Shown: positions 1 through 6,284 of the stretch, piece by piece | Position numbering within the stretch: the stretch's first letter is position 1 | How the letters are laid out: every line of letters begins with the position of its first letter | Assembly (NCBI GenBank): GCA_902783065.1 | Contig: CACZPV010000256.1 | Location: forward strand, 1-8,769 | Origin: an uncultured Ruminococcus sp. | GTDB lineage: Bacteria; Bacillota; Clostridia; Oscillospirales; Acutalibacteraceae | Length of the DNA stretch: 8,769 nucleotides | Reading direction: 5' to 3' | Made by a program: the position numbers and the translations under genes | The notes under the pieces: model-generated | What the model was told of the DNA's origin: nothing | The model's database searches: none | What the model saw: the letters and a program-made list of their open reading frames with translations, nothing else

Positions 1-479
1 ACTGTTTGACGATTAATATTCATTTTTTCGGAAATATCTGCAGTTGTCTGATGATAAAAATAATAGCGCAAAACAACCTCTTTATCCGGAAAGGAAATTT
101 CTTCAATAATTTTGCTGATATCTTCAACTGTTAATCTATTTTCTGTATCGAGTTCCAAAGAAAACGGATCTTCTATATCGGCAGATTCTATATTGACAGT
201 TGTTGTTTTTTTAACTTTATCCAGTTTATCAAATGTTTTTGTTTTTGCAATGCAGCACAGATAACCTTGTAAAGTATCTTCCCGGATTTTATCCGTATTA
301 TTCCATAGAGTGATAAACGTATCCATAGCGACTTCTTCCATGTCCTCAGTACTAAGACTTCCTTTTTCGATATTGTAAATTACAGATGTGATAAGCCTTG
401 TGTATTGCTCCATTATTTTCTCGAGAGCACTCTCATCCTTTCTTTTCAGTCTTTCGGCAAGATTTCTTTGTTGTTTCAA
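1..479 (-). CDS. ECF-like sigma-70 family RNA polymerase sigma factor, 3' end beyond window
   Basis: The first 159 codons are visible; the C-terminus runs off the left edge. Seen: an open frame from TTG at 479 with an acidic/basic helical N-terminus, a region-2-like stretch at about residues 15-90 (ALEKIMEQYTRLI, then EDMEEVAMDTFITLWNN), a short linker, and a region-4-like helix-turn-helix at about 117-159 (ISKIIEEISFPDKEVVLRYY, then TTADISEKMNINRQTV). This order without regions 1 and 3 is that of ECF-type sigma factors, which direct RNA polymerase to a small regulon and are often encoded beside an anti-sigma factor; any such partner would lie left of this window. The start is set by an in-frame TGA two codons upstream (485-483) and a strong AAGGAGG site 7 nt before the TTG; the ATG at 486-484 is in another frame and soon hits a stop. 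The regulon cannot be told from the sequence. Family call is confident; ECF subgroup is not. Confidence 0.85.
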   Translation of the reverse strand, partial: MKQQRNLAERLKRKDESALEKIMEQYTRLITSVIYNIEKGSLSTEDMEEVAMDTFITLWNNTDKIREDTLQGYLCCIAKTKTFDKLDKVKKTTTVNIESADIEDPFSLELDTENRLTVEDISKIIEEISFPDKEVVLRYYFYHQTTADISEKMNINRQT

Positions 480-486
480 TTTTCAT

Positions 487-494
487 CCTCCTTT
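487..494 (-). promoter_or_regulatory. Shine-Dalgarno site supporting a TTG start
   Basis: On the minus strand this reads AAAGGAGG, 7 nt before the TTG at 479-477. An in-frame stop lies between the site and the TTG, so the sigma-factor gene cannot start farther upstream. The only nearby ATG (486-484) overlaps the end of the site and opens an 18-codon dead-end frame. The next in-frame ATG is about 22 codons inside and has no comparable site. Confidence 0.75.
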
Positions 495-517
495 CCGTGA
501 ATTTGACCCTTCTATAT

Positions 518-550
518 AGTATAACGGAAAAAACATATGTTCGGTTTGCA
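518..550 (-). promoter_or_regulatory. Candidate promoter of the sigma-factor gene, possibly ECF type
   Basis: On the minus strand there is a TATACT (523-518) that fits a -10 box, but no TTGACA-like -35 at the usual distance. Instead there is AAACC (within 550-541) about 16 nt before a CGTTA (526-522). An AAC-containing -35 with a CGT-containing -10 is the usual pattern of ECF-sigma promoters, so autoregulation is possible. This is inference from short motifs. Confidence 0.3.
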
Positions 551-585
551 TTTTAATAAAATTTTAAATAAATTGCAATCAGCTA

Positions 586-614
586 TTTAAATATTGATAC
601 AAATTTGTTATAAT
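586..614 (+). promoter_or_regulatory. Candidate parA promoter with extended -10
   Basis: TATAAT at 609-614 is preceded by TG at 606-607, an extended -10 (TGnTATAAT). The -35 position (586-591, TTTAAA) is weak, as is common with extended -10 promoters. The 10-bp perfect palindrome ACAAATTTGT (599-608) abuts the -10 and could be an operator. Transcription would start near 621, leaving a leader of about 90 nt that contains the parS-like palindrome. Confidence 0.55.
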
Positions 615-637
615 AGAAAACGGACAGAAAAAAGGAA

Positions 638-653
638 TGTTTCATGTGAAACA
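638..653. promoter_or_regulatory. parS: parS centromere site (ParB-binding palindrome)
   Basis: TGTTTCATGTGAAACA differs at one central base (C to T) from the widely conserved bacterial parS consensus TGTTTCACGTGAAACA. The inverted repeat extends beyond the core to 13-bp perfect arms (632-644 and 647-659) around a 2-bp centre. It lies downstream of the likely parA promoter and 58 bp before the parA start, so bound ParB could both nucleate the partition complex and affect parA transcription. No second full site was seen in the window; only half-sites occur, near 472 and 7051. The consensus is established knowledge; the regulatory role is inference. Confidence 0.88.
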
Positions 654-710
654 TTCCTTGATAGTCTAAGGGAAAAGAAAAACAAAAACCTCAGATTCGG
701 AGGGATAATA

Positions 711-1472
711 ATGGGGAAGATAATCGCAGTAACGAACCAGAAAGGCGGCGTAGGTAAAACAACTACTGCTGTCAATGTGAGTGCCGGTATAGGAAAACTT
801 GGGGAAAAATGTTTAATGATAGACGTAGATCCACAGGGAAATGCTACAAGCGGTGTAGGGATTGATAAAAGACAAATCAAATATTCATCCTATAATATTT
901 TGATAGAAAACGTAAAAGCACAGGATGCAATTATGCACACTGAATACGAAAATCTTGATATTATACCGTCCAGTATTGAACTTGCAGCAGCAGATATTCA
1001 ATTGGCTGATATTGAGAAAAGAGAATCAAGACTCAAAAATGCATTGGCATTAATTAAAACAGAGTATGATTTTATTTTCATTGATTGTCCGCCTTCACTG
1101 GGATTGATTACAACCAATGCCCTGTGTGCGGCAAATACAATTCTGGTACCAATACAACCCGAATACTATGCATTGGAAGGTCTTTCTCAGTTGATGAACA
1201 GTGTAAGAATTGTCAAAAGAAGATTCAACAGTTATCTTGATATTGAGGGCGTTCTGCTGACAATGTATGACGGCAGATTAAATCTGACACAACAGGTCGT
1301 ACAGGAAGTAAAAAAATTCTTTCCGAGAAAGGTATTTCCTGTTGTGATACCAAGAGGTGTACGACTGTCAGAAGCACCAAGCTTTGGTATGCCAATCATG
1401 TATTTTGACAAAGGCAGTAAGGGTTCTGCAGCCTACATGGAATTGGCACAGCATATAGTTAACAGCAATTAA
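711..1472 (+). CDS. parA: ParA/Soj chromosome-partitioning ATPase
   Basis: A 253-residue deviant-Walker ATPase that, with ParB and parS, separates newly replicated origins and in some bacteria also modulates DnaA. Seen: KGGVGKTTT at residues 11-19 with signature Lys11 and P-loop Lys16, DVDPQGN at 38-44 (Asp40), Walker B FIFIDCPPSL at 121-130 (Asp125), and VPIQPEYYALEG at 146-157. There is no N-terminal helix-turn-helix, so it is the short chromosomal Soj type rather than a P1/F plasmid type. The frame is open back to 594, but ATG 711 matches the family N-terminus (MGKIIAVTNQ) and follows GGAGGG at 699-704 by 6 nt; the longer version would begin before the likely transcription start. It is first of the parA-parB-serS series. 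A 301-bp gap to parB is larger than usual for this pair. Confidence 0.97.
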   Translation: MGKIIAVTNQKGGVGKTTTAVNVSAGIGKLGEKCLMIDVDPQGNATSGVGIDKRQIKYSSYNILIENVKAQDAIMHTEYENLDIIPSSIELAAADIQLADIEKRESRLKNALALIKTEYDFIFIDCPPSLGLITTNALCAANTILVPIQPEYYALEGLSQLMNSVRIVKRRFNSYLDIEGVLLTMYDGRLNLTQQVVQEVKKFFPRKVFPVVIPRGVRLSEAPSFGMPIMYFDKGSKGSAAYMELAQHIVNSN

Positions 1473-1480
1473 TAAAACAC

Positions 1481-1509
1481 TTGACCAGCCGTTTTTTTAG
1501 CTTTATTGT
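1481..1509 (+). promoter_or_regulatory. Candidate promoter for parB
   Basis: TTGACC (1481-1486) and TATTGT (1504-1509) are separated by exactly 17 bp, matching the housekeeping consensus at 5/6 and 4/6 positions. It begins 8 bp after the parA stop codon. If real, the parB transcript would carry a leader of about 255 nt. Evidence is motif only. Confidence 0.35.
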
Positions 1510-1660
1510 TATTAATACAAAAAAGGAATTTTGTAGGATATTTGTACTTGTCTGATATTGATTTATGAATCAAACATTTTTCCTCACAGTGTGCTGACAG
1601 ATTTCGGGACAGTGGATTTCTCTGCCGTCCAATTTATATGCTGATTAAATTATATGGAAT

Positions 1661-1695
1661 AAAAACTCTGCCTGGAACCGGAAAGGGGAGTTTTT
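1661..1695 (+). terminator. Possible weak terminator or attenuator hairpin between parA and parB
   Basis: AAAAACTC (1661-1668) pairs perfectly with GAGTTTTT (1688-1695). The inner part (CC against GG, with mismatches) can extend the stem only imperfectly. The 3' arm doubles as the U-run, as in A/T-flanked Rho-independent terminators. With only three G-C pairs in the outer stem it would be weak, so it may reduce rather than stop read-through into parB. Confidence 0.35.
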
Positions 1696-1773
1696 AAGTT
1701 TGTTAAAATTGAATTTTACAAGGAATTATGTTCCTGACCAGAAAAAGCTTAATTATAAAAAGGTGGTTAAAAA

Positions 1774-2631
1774 ATGGCGGCTAAAAGAGGGGGACTCGGA
1801 AAGGGTCTTGACCTGATATTTATGGAAAACGAAACAGAAGATACAGGCGGAGCGGTGACACTGAAAATAAGTGAAATAGAACCTAACCGCAATCAACCCA
1901 GACATGATTTTGACGAGGAAAGTCTTAGAGAATTAGCAGATTCTATTGCACAGCACGGAATTTTACAGCCGCTGCTGGTGCGACCTCTTGCTGACGGCGG
2001 ATATCAGCTTGTTGCGGGAGAGCGCAGATGGCGGGCAAGCCGTATGGCAGGAATTACAGATGTTCCTGTCATTATACGGGAAATGAATGAAGCAGAAATG
2101 ATGCAGATTTCAATGATTGAAAACCTTCAAAGAGAAAATCTGAATCCTGTCGAAGAGGCTCTCGGTTACAGGACACTATCAGAAGAATATGGACTTACGC
2201 AGGATGAAATATCAAAGTCGGTGGGAAAAAGCCGCCCTGTTATTGCCAACGCAATGCGACTTTTAAAACTTCCGCAGGTTGTTCTGGATATGGTTAAAGA
2301 AGGAGAAATATCATCTGGACATGCAAGGGCACTGCTTGCTTTTGAAGATGAAGAACTTTTGATTCAGACAGCAGAAATGATACAGAAAAATGATCTGACA
2401 GTACGTGATATTGAAAAATATGCAAAGAAAGCAAAAGAACAGAAAAAACAAACAACTGTACCCTTACACAGCAGAAATTCTTTTTACGACGAAGTAGAAT
2501 TAGCATTGAATGAACACCTGAGCCGTAAAGTAAAGGTCAGAAATGCTAAAGATGGTGAAAGCGGAATATTGGAAATTGAATTTTATAGTGAAGATGATCT
2601 TGCAGAACTTGCAAAACTGTTTGACAGATAA
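1774..2631 (+). CDS. parB: ParB/Spo0J CTP-dependent partition protein
   Basis: A 285-residue ParB that binds parS, loads as a CTP-gated clamp, spreads along DNA and stimulates ParA. Seen: the family N-terminus with the ParA-contacting basic/glycine start RGGLGKGLDLIF (residues 5-16); the ParB/Srx-like domain at about 27-125 with QPRHDF (41-46), the CTP-binding motif GERRWRAS (82-89) and ENLQREN (116-122); a helix-turn-helix at about 139-165 (LTQDEISKSVGKSRPVIANA); SGHARALL (181-188); and a C-terminal dimerisation segment (about 235-285). Length is normal. ATG 1774 is 7 nt after AGGTGG. Its target is probably the parS-like site upstream of parA. Noc, the ParB paralogue of some Firmicutes, is less likely because of the direct parA linkage and the near-consensus parS. 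Confidence 0.97.
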   Translation: MAAKRGGLGKGLDLIFMENETEDTGGAVTLKISEIEPNRNQPRHDFDEESLRELADSIAQHGILQPLLVRPLADGGYQLVAGERRWRASRMAGITDVPVIIREMNEAEMMQISMIENLQRENLNPVEEALGYRTLSEEYGLTQDEISKSVGKSRPVIANAMRLLKLPQVVLDMVKEGEISSGHARALLAFEDEELLIQTAEMIQKNDLTVRDIEKYAKKAKEQKKQTTVPLHSRNSFYDEVELALNEHLSRKVKVRNAKDGESGILEIEFYSEDDLAELAKLFDR

Positions 2632-2757
2632 CAATATAAAGTTTTTATCAGTTGAAGACTTTTTGCGGAGTGTAAAGAAATGTTGGCAAAAGACTATTGC
2701 TCTTATACAAGCATCAGGATAATGTCAATTACCAACAATAATTAAAATTTGTAAATG

Positions 2758-2775
2758 TCTGCAATGATATGCAGA
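2758..2775 (+). other. Small hairpin in the serS leader
   Basis: TCTGCA and TGCAGA form a perfect 6-bp stem around the 6-nt loop ATGATA, about 20 nt before the serS Shine-Dalgarno site. It could affect transcript stability or translation, but there is no T-box signature and the stem is short. Treated as a minor structural note. Confidence 0.25.
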
Positions 2776-2812
2776 TGATAATAAATATCATATTAAAAAG
2801 GAGCAATCAGAA

Positions 2813-4090
2813 ATGATAGACATTAAGCTAATCAGAGATAACCCGGATGAGGTTAAAGCAAGAATTAAAAAGAGAGAAATGAATCTTGACAGTGTTGTGG
2901 ACGAAATCAGAGAAGTTGACGCTGCAAAGCGTGAACAGCTTGGTAAAGTAGAGTCTATGAAGGCTGAGCAAAATGCTGCAAGCAAACAGATTCCTCAGAT
3001 AAAAAAAGCCGGCGGGGATGCAAGTGAAATTATGGCTAAAATGAAAGAGCTTGTTTCTCAGATAAAGGAAGGCGATGCAAAGGTATCAGAACTTGAGGAA
3101 AAACAGAAGGAACTGCTTCTTTCATTGCCTAATCTTCCTGATGAGGATGTTGCAGCAGGCGGCAAAGAACAAAATGAACCAATTCGTTATTTTGGTGAAA
3201 AACCTCAGTTTGATTTTAAGATGAAAAATCATGTGGAACTTTGCGAAGGTCTTGGCATGATTGACTATCAGAGAGGTGCTAAGATTGCAGGTGCCGGAAG
3301 CTGGCTTTACAGAGGGTGGGGTTCCAGATTAGAATGGGCACTGCTGAATTTCTTTATCAATGAACATATCAAAGATGGTTTTGAGTTTATTCTTCCCCCG
3401 CATATGCTTGGATATCAGTGTGGTTATGTAGCAGGTCAGTTCCCGAAATTCAGAGATGAAGTATATTGGATTCAGAATCCTACAAGCAGTGATGAGAAAT
3501 TTATGCTTCCGACAGCAGAAACCGCTCTTGTTAATATACACAGAGATGAAATACTGACAAAGGATGAACTGCCGAGAAAGTATATTGCATATACTCCTTG
3601 CTATCGTCGCGAGGCAGGCAGCTACCGCAGCGAAGAAAGAGGTATGATCCGAGGCCATCAGTTCAATAAAGTAGAAATGGTTCAATATACCGAAGATGAT
3701 AAATCGGATATTGCTTTCGAAGAACTGGTAGAAAAAGCAGAAAGATTGGTACAGGAACTGGGACTTCATTATCGTCTTAGCAAGCTTGCAGCAGGTGACT
3801 GCTCATTCTCAATGGCAAGAACCTATGATATTGAAGTATGGATTCCGTCTATGGAAATTTATAAGGAAGTCAGTTCCGCATCAAATGCAAGAGATTATCA
3901 GGCAAGAAGAGGCAATATCAGATATAGAGGCGAAGATAAAAAAATGCATTTTGCACATACTCTTAACGCTTCAGGCCTTGCAACAAGCCGTGTTATTCCT
4001 GCTATTGTTGAACAGTACCAGAATGCTGACGGCAGTGTTACCGTACCGGAAGTGCTTCGTCCATATATGGGAATTGATGTAATTAAATAA
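2813..4090 (+). CDS. serS: Serine--tRNA ligase
   Basis: A 425-residue class II synthetase that charges tRNA-Ser (and tRNA-Sec where present) with serine. Seen: the N-terminal tRNA-binding coiled coil (about residues 1-105, from MIDIKLIRDNP through a charged helical stretch); the catalytic core with PTAET (233-237); motif 2 around CYRREAGSYRSEERG and HQFNKVEM (263-289); GDCSFSMARTYDIEVW (328-343); EVSSASNARDYQARR (352-366); and motif 3 with HTLNASGLATSR (382-393), then VTVPEVLRPYMG. Length is normal. Motif 2 and the serine-pocket loop differ from the more common SEAGSAGRDTRG and SSCSNCxDFQARR forms, suggesting a distinct bacterial SerRS clade rather than loss of function. ATG 2813 follows AAAAAGGAG by 9 nt. 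No T-box leader is visible in the 181-bp gap after parB. A secreted-protein gene begins 23 bp downstream. Confidence 0.97.
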   Translation: MIDIKLIRDNPDEVKARIKKREMNLDSVVDEIREVDAAKREQLGKVESMKAEQNAASKQIPQIKKAGGDASEIMAKMKELVSQIKEGDAKVSELEEKQKELLLSLPNLPDEDVAAGGKEQNEPIRYFGEKPQFDFKMKNHVELCEGLGMIDYQRGAKIAGAGSWLYRGWGSRLEWALLNFFINEHIKDGFEFILPPHMLGYQCGYVAGQFPKFRDEVYWIQNPTSSDEKFMLPTAETALVNIHRDEILTKDELPRKYIAYTPCYRREAGSYRSEERGMIRGHQFNKVEMVQYTEDDKSDIAFEELVEKAERLVQELGLHYRLSKLAAGDCSFSMARTYDIEVWIPSMEIYKEVSSASNARDYQARRGNIRYRGEDKKMHFAHTLNASGLATSRVIPAIVEQYQNADGSVTVPEVLRPYMGIDVIK

Positions 4091-4113
4091 TCAATTGACA
4101 GGGGGATACGTTA

Positions 4114-6270
4114 ATGAAATCGAAATCTTTGAAAGTTCTGGGGGCTGCAGCTGCGGCTGCGGTCATGGTTCTTTCAGTAGGAATTTGCGCTAATGCCGCA
4201 GAGCCTGAAAAAAACACTGAAGAAAATGAACTGCCGGTGATTTCTGTTATGGATCTTGGCATAAATGCTTCTCTTTCTTCGGAACAGGTACATGAGGGTG
4301 AAGACATTATTGTGACGGTATCTGCCGAGGGCGGTACGGGTACATATTCGTATACATATGCTTATAGGCTAAAAGGAACAGAAAATCTTATTTCTTCTGT
4401 TACATCACCTGAATCATCGTATACAATGAAGATTCCAGCAGCAGGAGAATATGAAATTCTGGTTTCTGTTGCAGATGATAATACCTCGGCATCAGATATA
4501 ATCAATGTTACGGTGCAAAAAACGGAACCGCTTCATGATAATGGCACAAAACTCAGTGCTCAAAGTATACAGAAGGGTGATATAATTAAAGTGACGTCTG
4601 ATTTTGCGGGCGGCAGACAACCATATCAATACCAGTATACGTGTGTAAATTTGAACAGCAATAAGAAGGCTGCGGATTCCGGCATGGTCAGCAGTAATGT
4701 TTATGAGCTGAAAGTTAATTCAGCAGCATATTATCGCATGGATGTTACTGTAAAGGATGCAGATGGAAATACATTTACGAAACAAATGGACTTTACAACA
4801 TATTCCAAAAGTTCATCAGCTTTATCGTTGGCAGGAAGTAATATCAGCAGCAAAGCAGTAAGTGTGAATGCATGGGAAACTTTTCATTCTAAGGTGTCCG
4901 GAGGAACAGCACCTTACAAATATCATTATTCTTATAAAACAGAAAAAGGCGATTGGAAATATCTGGATAAAGAGTATGTTTATAATCCTGACAGAACATT
5001 CAAAATGCCGTCTGAGCCTGGCAAATATACGCTGAGAATCGGTGTAAAGGATTTTACCGGAAAATATATTGAAAAGCGTTTTACAGTGGATGTCAAGGAA
5101 TTTACAATGGCTGATTCCAAAGTCAGCAGTACAACTGTACCTCCCGGAACATCCATTACTCTGGAATCCAAACCATCTTATTCGGTTGGTGCGGTAAAGT
5201 ATCATTATTCATATCATCTTCCGGGAAAACCATGGGTTTATATTGGCGGATATGTGACAAACTCAAAACAAATATTTAAATTTGTAACAGAAGGTACTTA
5301 CTATATCCGCACAGGTGCTAAAGACAGCACAGGAAAATATAAAGAAAAACAATTTACTGTTAATGTAAGGAATTTTAAAATAAACAACTCCAAGGTCAAT
5401 AAACTTACAGCGGCAACAGGAGAAAAAATAAGGCTCACAGCCGTAGCATCCTATCCTAACGGAGCAGCCAAATATCATTATTCCTATCATATGGAAGGAA
5501 AACCGTGGACTTACGTTGGTGATTATATTTCGGCTTCATCCAAAGAATTCAGTTTTTCTCAAAATGGAATCTATTATTTAAGAGTAGGCGCAAAGGATAA
5601 CAATGGCAAAGGTGTATACAGAGAAAAGCAGTTCAAGGTAACTGTTTACAACAAAAGCACCAAAACCATTACTTCTGGTACCACTCTACAAAAACAAGCT
5701 AACTGGCGCAGTGCTTCTGCTATGACACTCAAAAGCGGTGCAAAAGTCAATGTTATTAAAACCGTTGGAAAGTGGTATTATGTAAGAACTTCCAATAACA
5801 GTCTGGGATATGTTTATAATATGGCTTTCGGTACCATGAGAAACTATAGTACTATTAACACTGCAACATTACCGGTAATTGCTGATGATATTATTTTCAG
5901 CAAAGGAAAAAATATGAGAAATCTGTACAATTATGTCAATTCCATGGGATATGTTGGTGCGAATAACAATACACTTGAGAACCTTTGTGTATATATTCTG
6001 AAATATCGCAGAGGTGCTTGCTACCATAGAGCTGCGTTACTTTATTATCTGTTGGATCGCGCCGGATATGAAGTAGTCAGAGTTAATGACGGTATCGATA
6101 ATTACACCGGCGGCAGTCCACATAACTGGTGTATTGTTAAGACGGCTGACGGATGGCGACATATTGATCCGACTCCAATTATTGGTCTTAGCAAAATGTA
6201 TCTGGTAAGAGATAGCTATATTGCGCAGTATTTTAGTTGGAACAGAAGCAAATATCCAAAATGTAATTAA
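4114..6270 (+). CDS. Secreted multidomain protein: five Ig-like Tyr-rich repeats, SH3b-like, transglutaminase-like domain
   Basis: An exported 718-residue protein of unknown specific role. Seen: a signal peptide (residues 1 to about 29: KSKSLK, Ala-rich core, likely cut after ANA or NAA); five repeats of about 85-90 residues at about 47-136, 143-229, 240-329, 333-421 and 424-512, of beta-sandwich pattern and rich in Tyr; a bacterial-SH3-like segment at about 518-570 (NWRSASAMTLKSGAKVNVI, KWYYVRT, LGYVYNM); and a C-terminal transglutaminase-like core at about 600-700. There Cys636 (RGACYHRA), His670 (SPHNW) and Asp685 (WRHIDPTP) have the order and spacing of the papain-like triad. By family the core could be a transglutaminase, a cysteine protease or a peptidoglycan-linked hydrolase. 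No LPXTG or C-terminal membrane anchor is seen, so SH3b-mediated wall binding is plausible. ATG 4114 is 8 nt after AGGGGG. No promoter is evident in the 23-bp gap after serS, so co-transcription is likely. Confidence 0.88.
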   Translation: MKSKSLKVLGAAAAAAVMVLSVGICANAAEPEKNTEENELPVISVMDLGINASLSSEQVHEGEDIIVTVSAEGGTGTYSYTYAYRLKGTENLISSVTSPESSYTMKIPAAGEYEILVSVADDNTSASDIINVTVQKTEPLHDNGTKLSAQSIQKGDIIKVTSDFAGGRQPYQYQYTCVNLNSNKKAADSGMVSSNVYELKVNSAAYYRMDVTVKDADGNTFTKQMDFTTYSKSSSALSLAGSNISSKAVSVNAWETFHSKVSGGTAPYKYHYSYKTEKGDWKYLDKEYVYNPDRTFKMPSEPGKYTLRIGVKDFTGKYIEKRFTVDVKEFTMADSKVSSTTVPPGTSITLESKPSYSVGAVKYHYSYHLPGKPWVYIGGYVTNSKQIFKFVTEGTYYIRTGAKDSTGKYKEKQFTVNVRNFKINNSKVNKLTAATGEKIRLTAVASYPNGAAKYHYSYHMEGKPWTYVGDYISASSKEFSFSQNGIYYLRVGAKDNNGKGVYREKQFKVTVYNKSTKTITSGTTLQKQANWRSASAMTLKSGAKVNVIKTVGKWYYVRTSNNSLGYVYNMAFGTMRNYSTINTATLPVIADDIIFSKGKNMRNLYNYVNSMGYVGANNNTLENLCVYILKYRRGACYHRAALLYYLLDRAGYEVVRVNDGIDNYTGGSPHNWCIVKTADGWRHIDPTPIIGLSKMYLVRDSYIAQYFSWNRSKYPKCN
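4831..5649 (+). repeat. Three closely related Ig-like repeats within the secreted-protein gene
   Basis: Repeats at residues 240-329, 333-421 and 424-512 share an SK/SN opening, YKYHYSY / VKYHYSYH / AKYHYSYH in the middle, then a W-x-Y turn (GKPW in the last two), and close with Y-x-R-x-G-x-KD, GKY-x-EK-x-F-x-V-x-V. The last two are the most alike at DNA level too (near 5198-5235 and 5468-5505), suggesting recent internal duplication. The two N-terminal repeats (about 47-229) follow the same plan but are much more diverged. Confidence 0.8.
5911..6213 (+). other. Transglutaminase-like catalytic region of the secreted protein
   Basis: Residues about 600-700 of the product. Cys636, His670 and Asp685 are 34 and 15 residues apart, matching the bacterial transglutaminase-like core (the papain-like fold family that includes cross-linking and proteolytic members). 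The helix after the Cys (RAALLYYLLDRAGY) and the strand with W681-R-H-I-D are also typical. All three catalytic positions are present, so activity is expected; the substrate cannot be read from sequence. Confidence 0.8.
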
Positions 6271-6284
6271 GAAGTCATTTAATA

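Larger units (their letters stand above)
1473..1773 (+). other. Long parA-parB intergenic region
   Basis: There are 301 bases without a plausible gene. Three things can be seen: a promoter-like pair just after the parA stop (1481-1509), a stem-loop with A-rich and T-rich flanks (1661-1695), and a small AGGAA/TTCCT hairpin (1721-1735). The parB ribosome-binding site AGGTGG is at 1761-1766. The rest is AT-rich without recognisable motif. No parS core is present here. Confidence 0.7.

Noticed and set aside
594..710. In-frame upstream extension of parA (39 extra residues)
   Set aside because: The -10 box (609-614) and the parS palindrome lie inside it, there is no ribosome-binding site before 594, and the family N-terminus begins exactly at 711 behind a good Shine-Dalgarno.
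711..2631. Plasmid-type partition locus
   Set aside because: ParA lacks the N-terminal helix-turn-helix of type Ia systems, the site matches the chromosomal parS consensus, and serS is adjacent.
2683..2709. TTGGCA and TATACA as a serS promoter
   Set aside because: The spacer is only 15 bp and the -35 is weak; not strong enough to list as a feature.
2632..2812. Possible T-box leader for serS
   Set aside because: No T-box sequence (AGGGTGGNACCGCG-like), no specifier-stem layout and no terminator/antiterminator were found in 181 bp.
6160..6270. Sortase signal or C-terminal membrane anchor on the secreted protein
   Set aside because: The C-terminus (YFSWNRSKYPKCN) has no LPXTG-like motif, hydrophobic span or basic tail.
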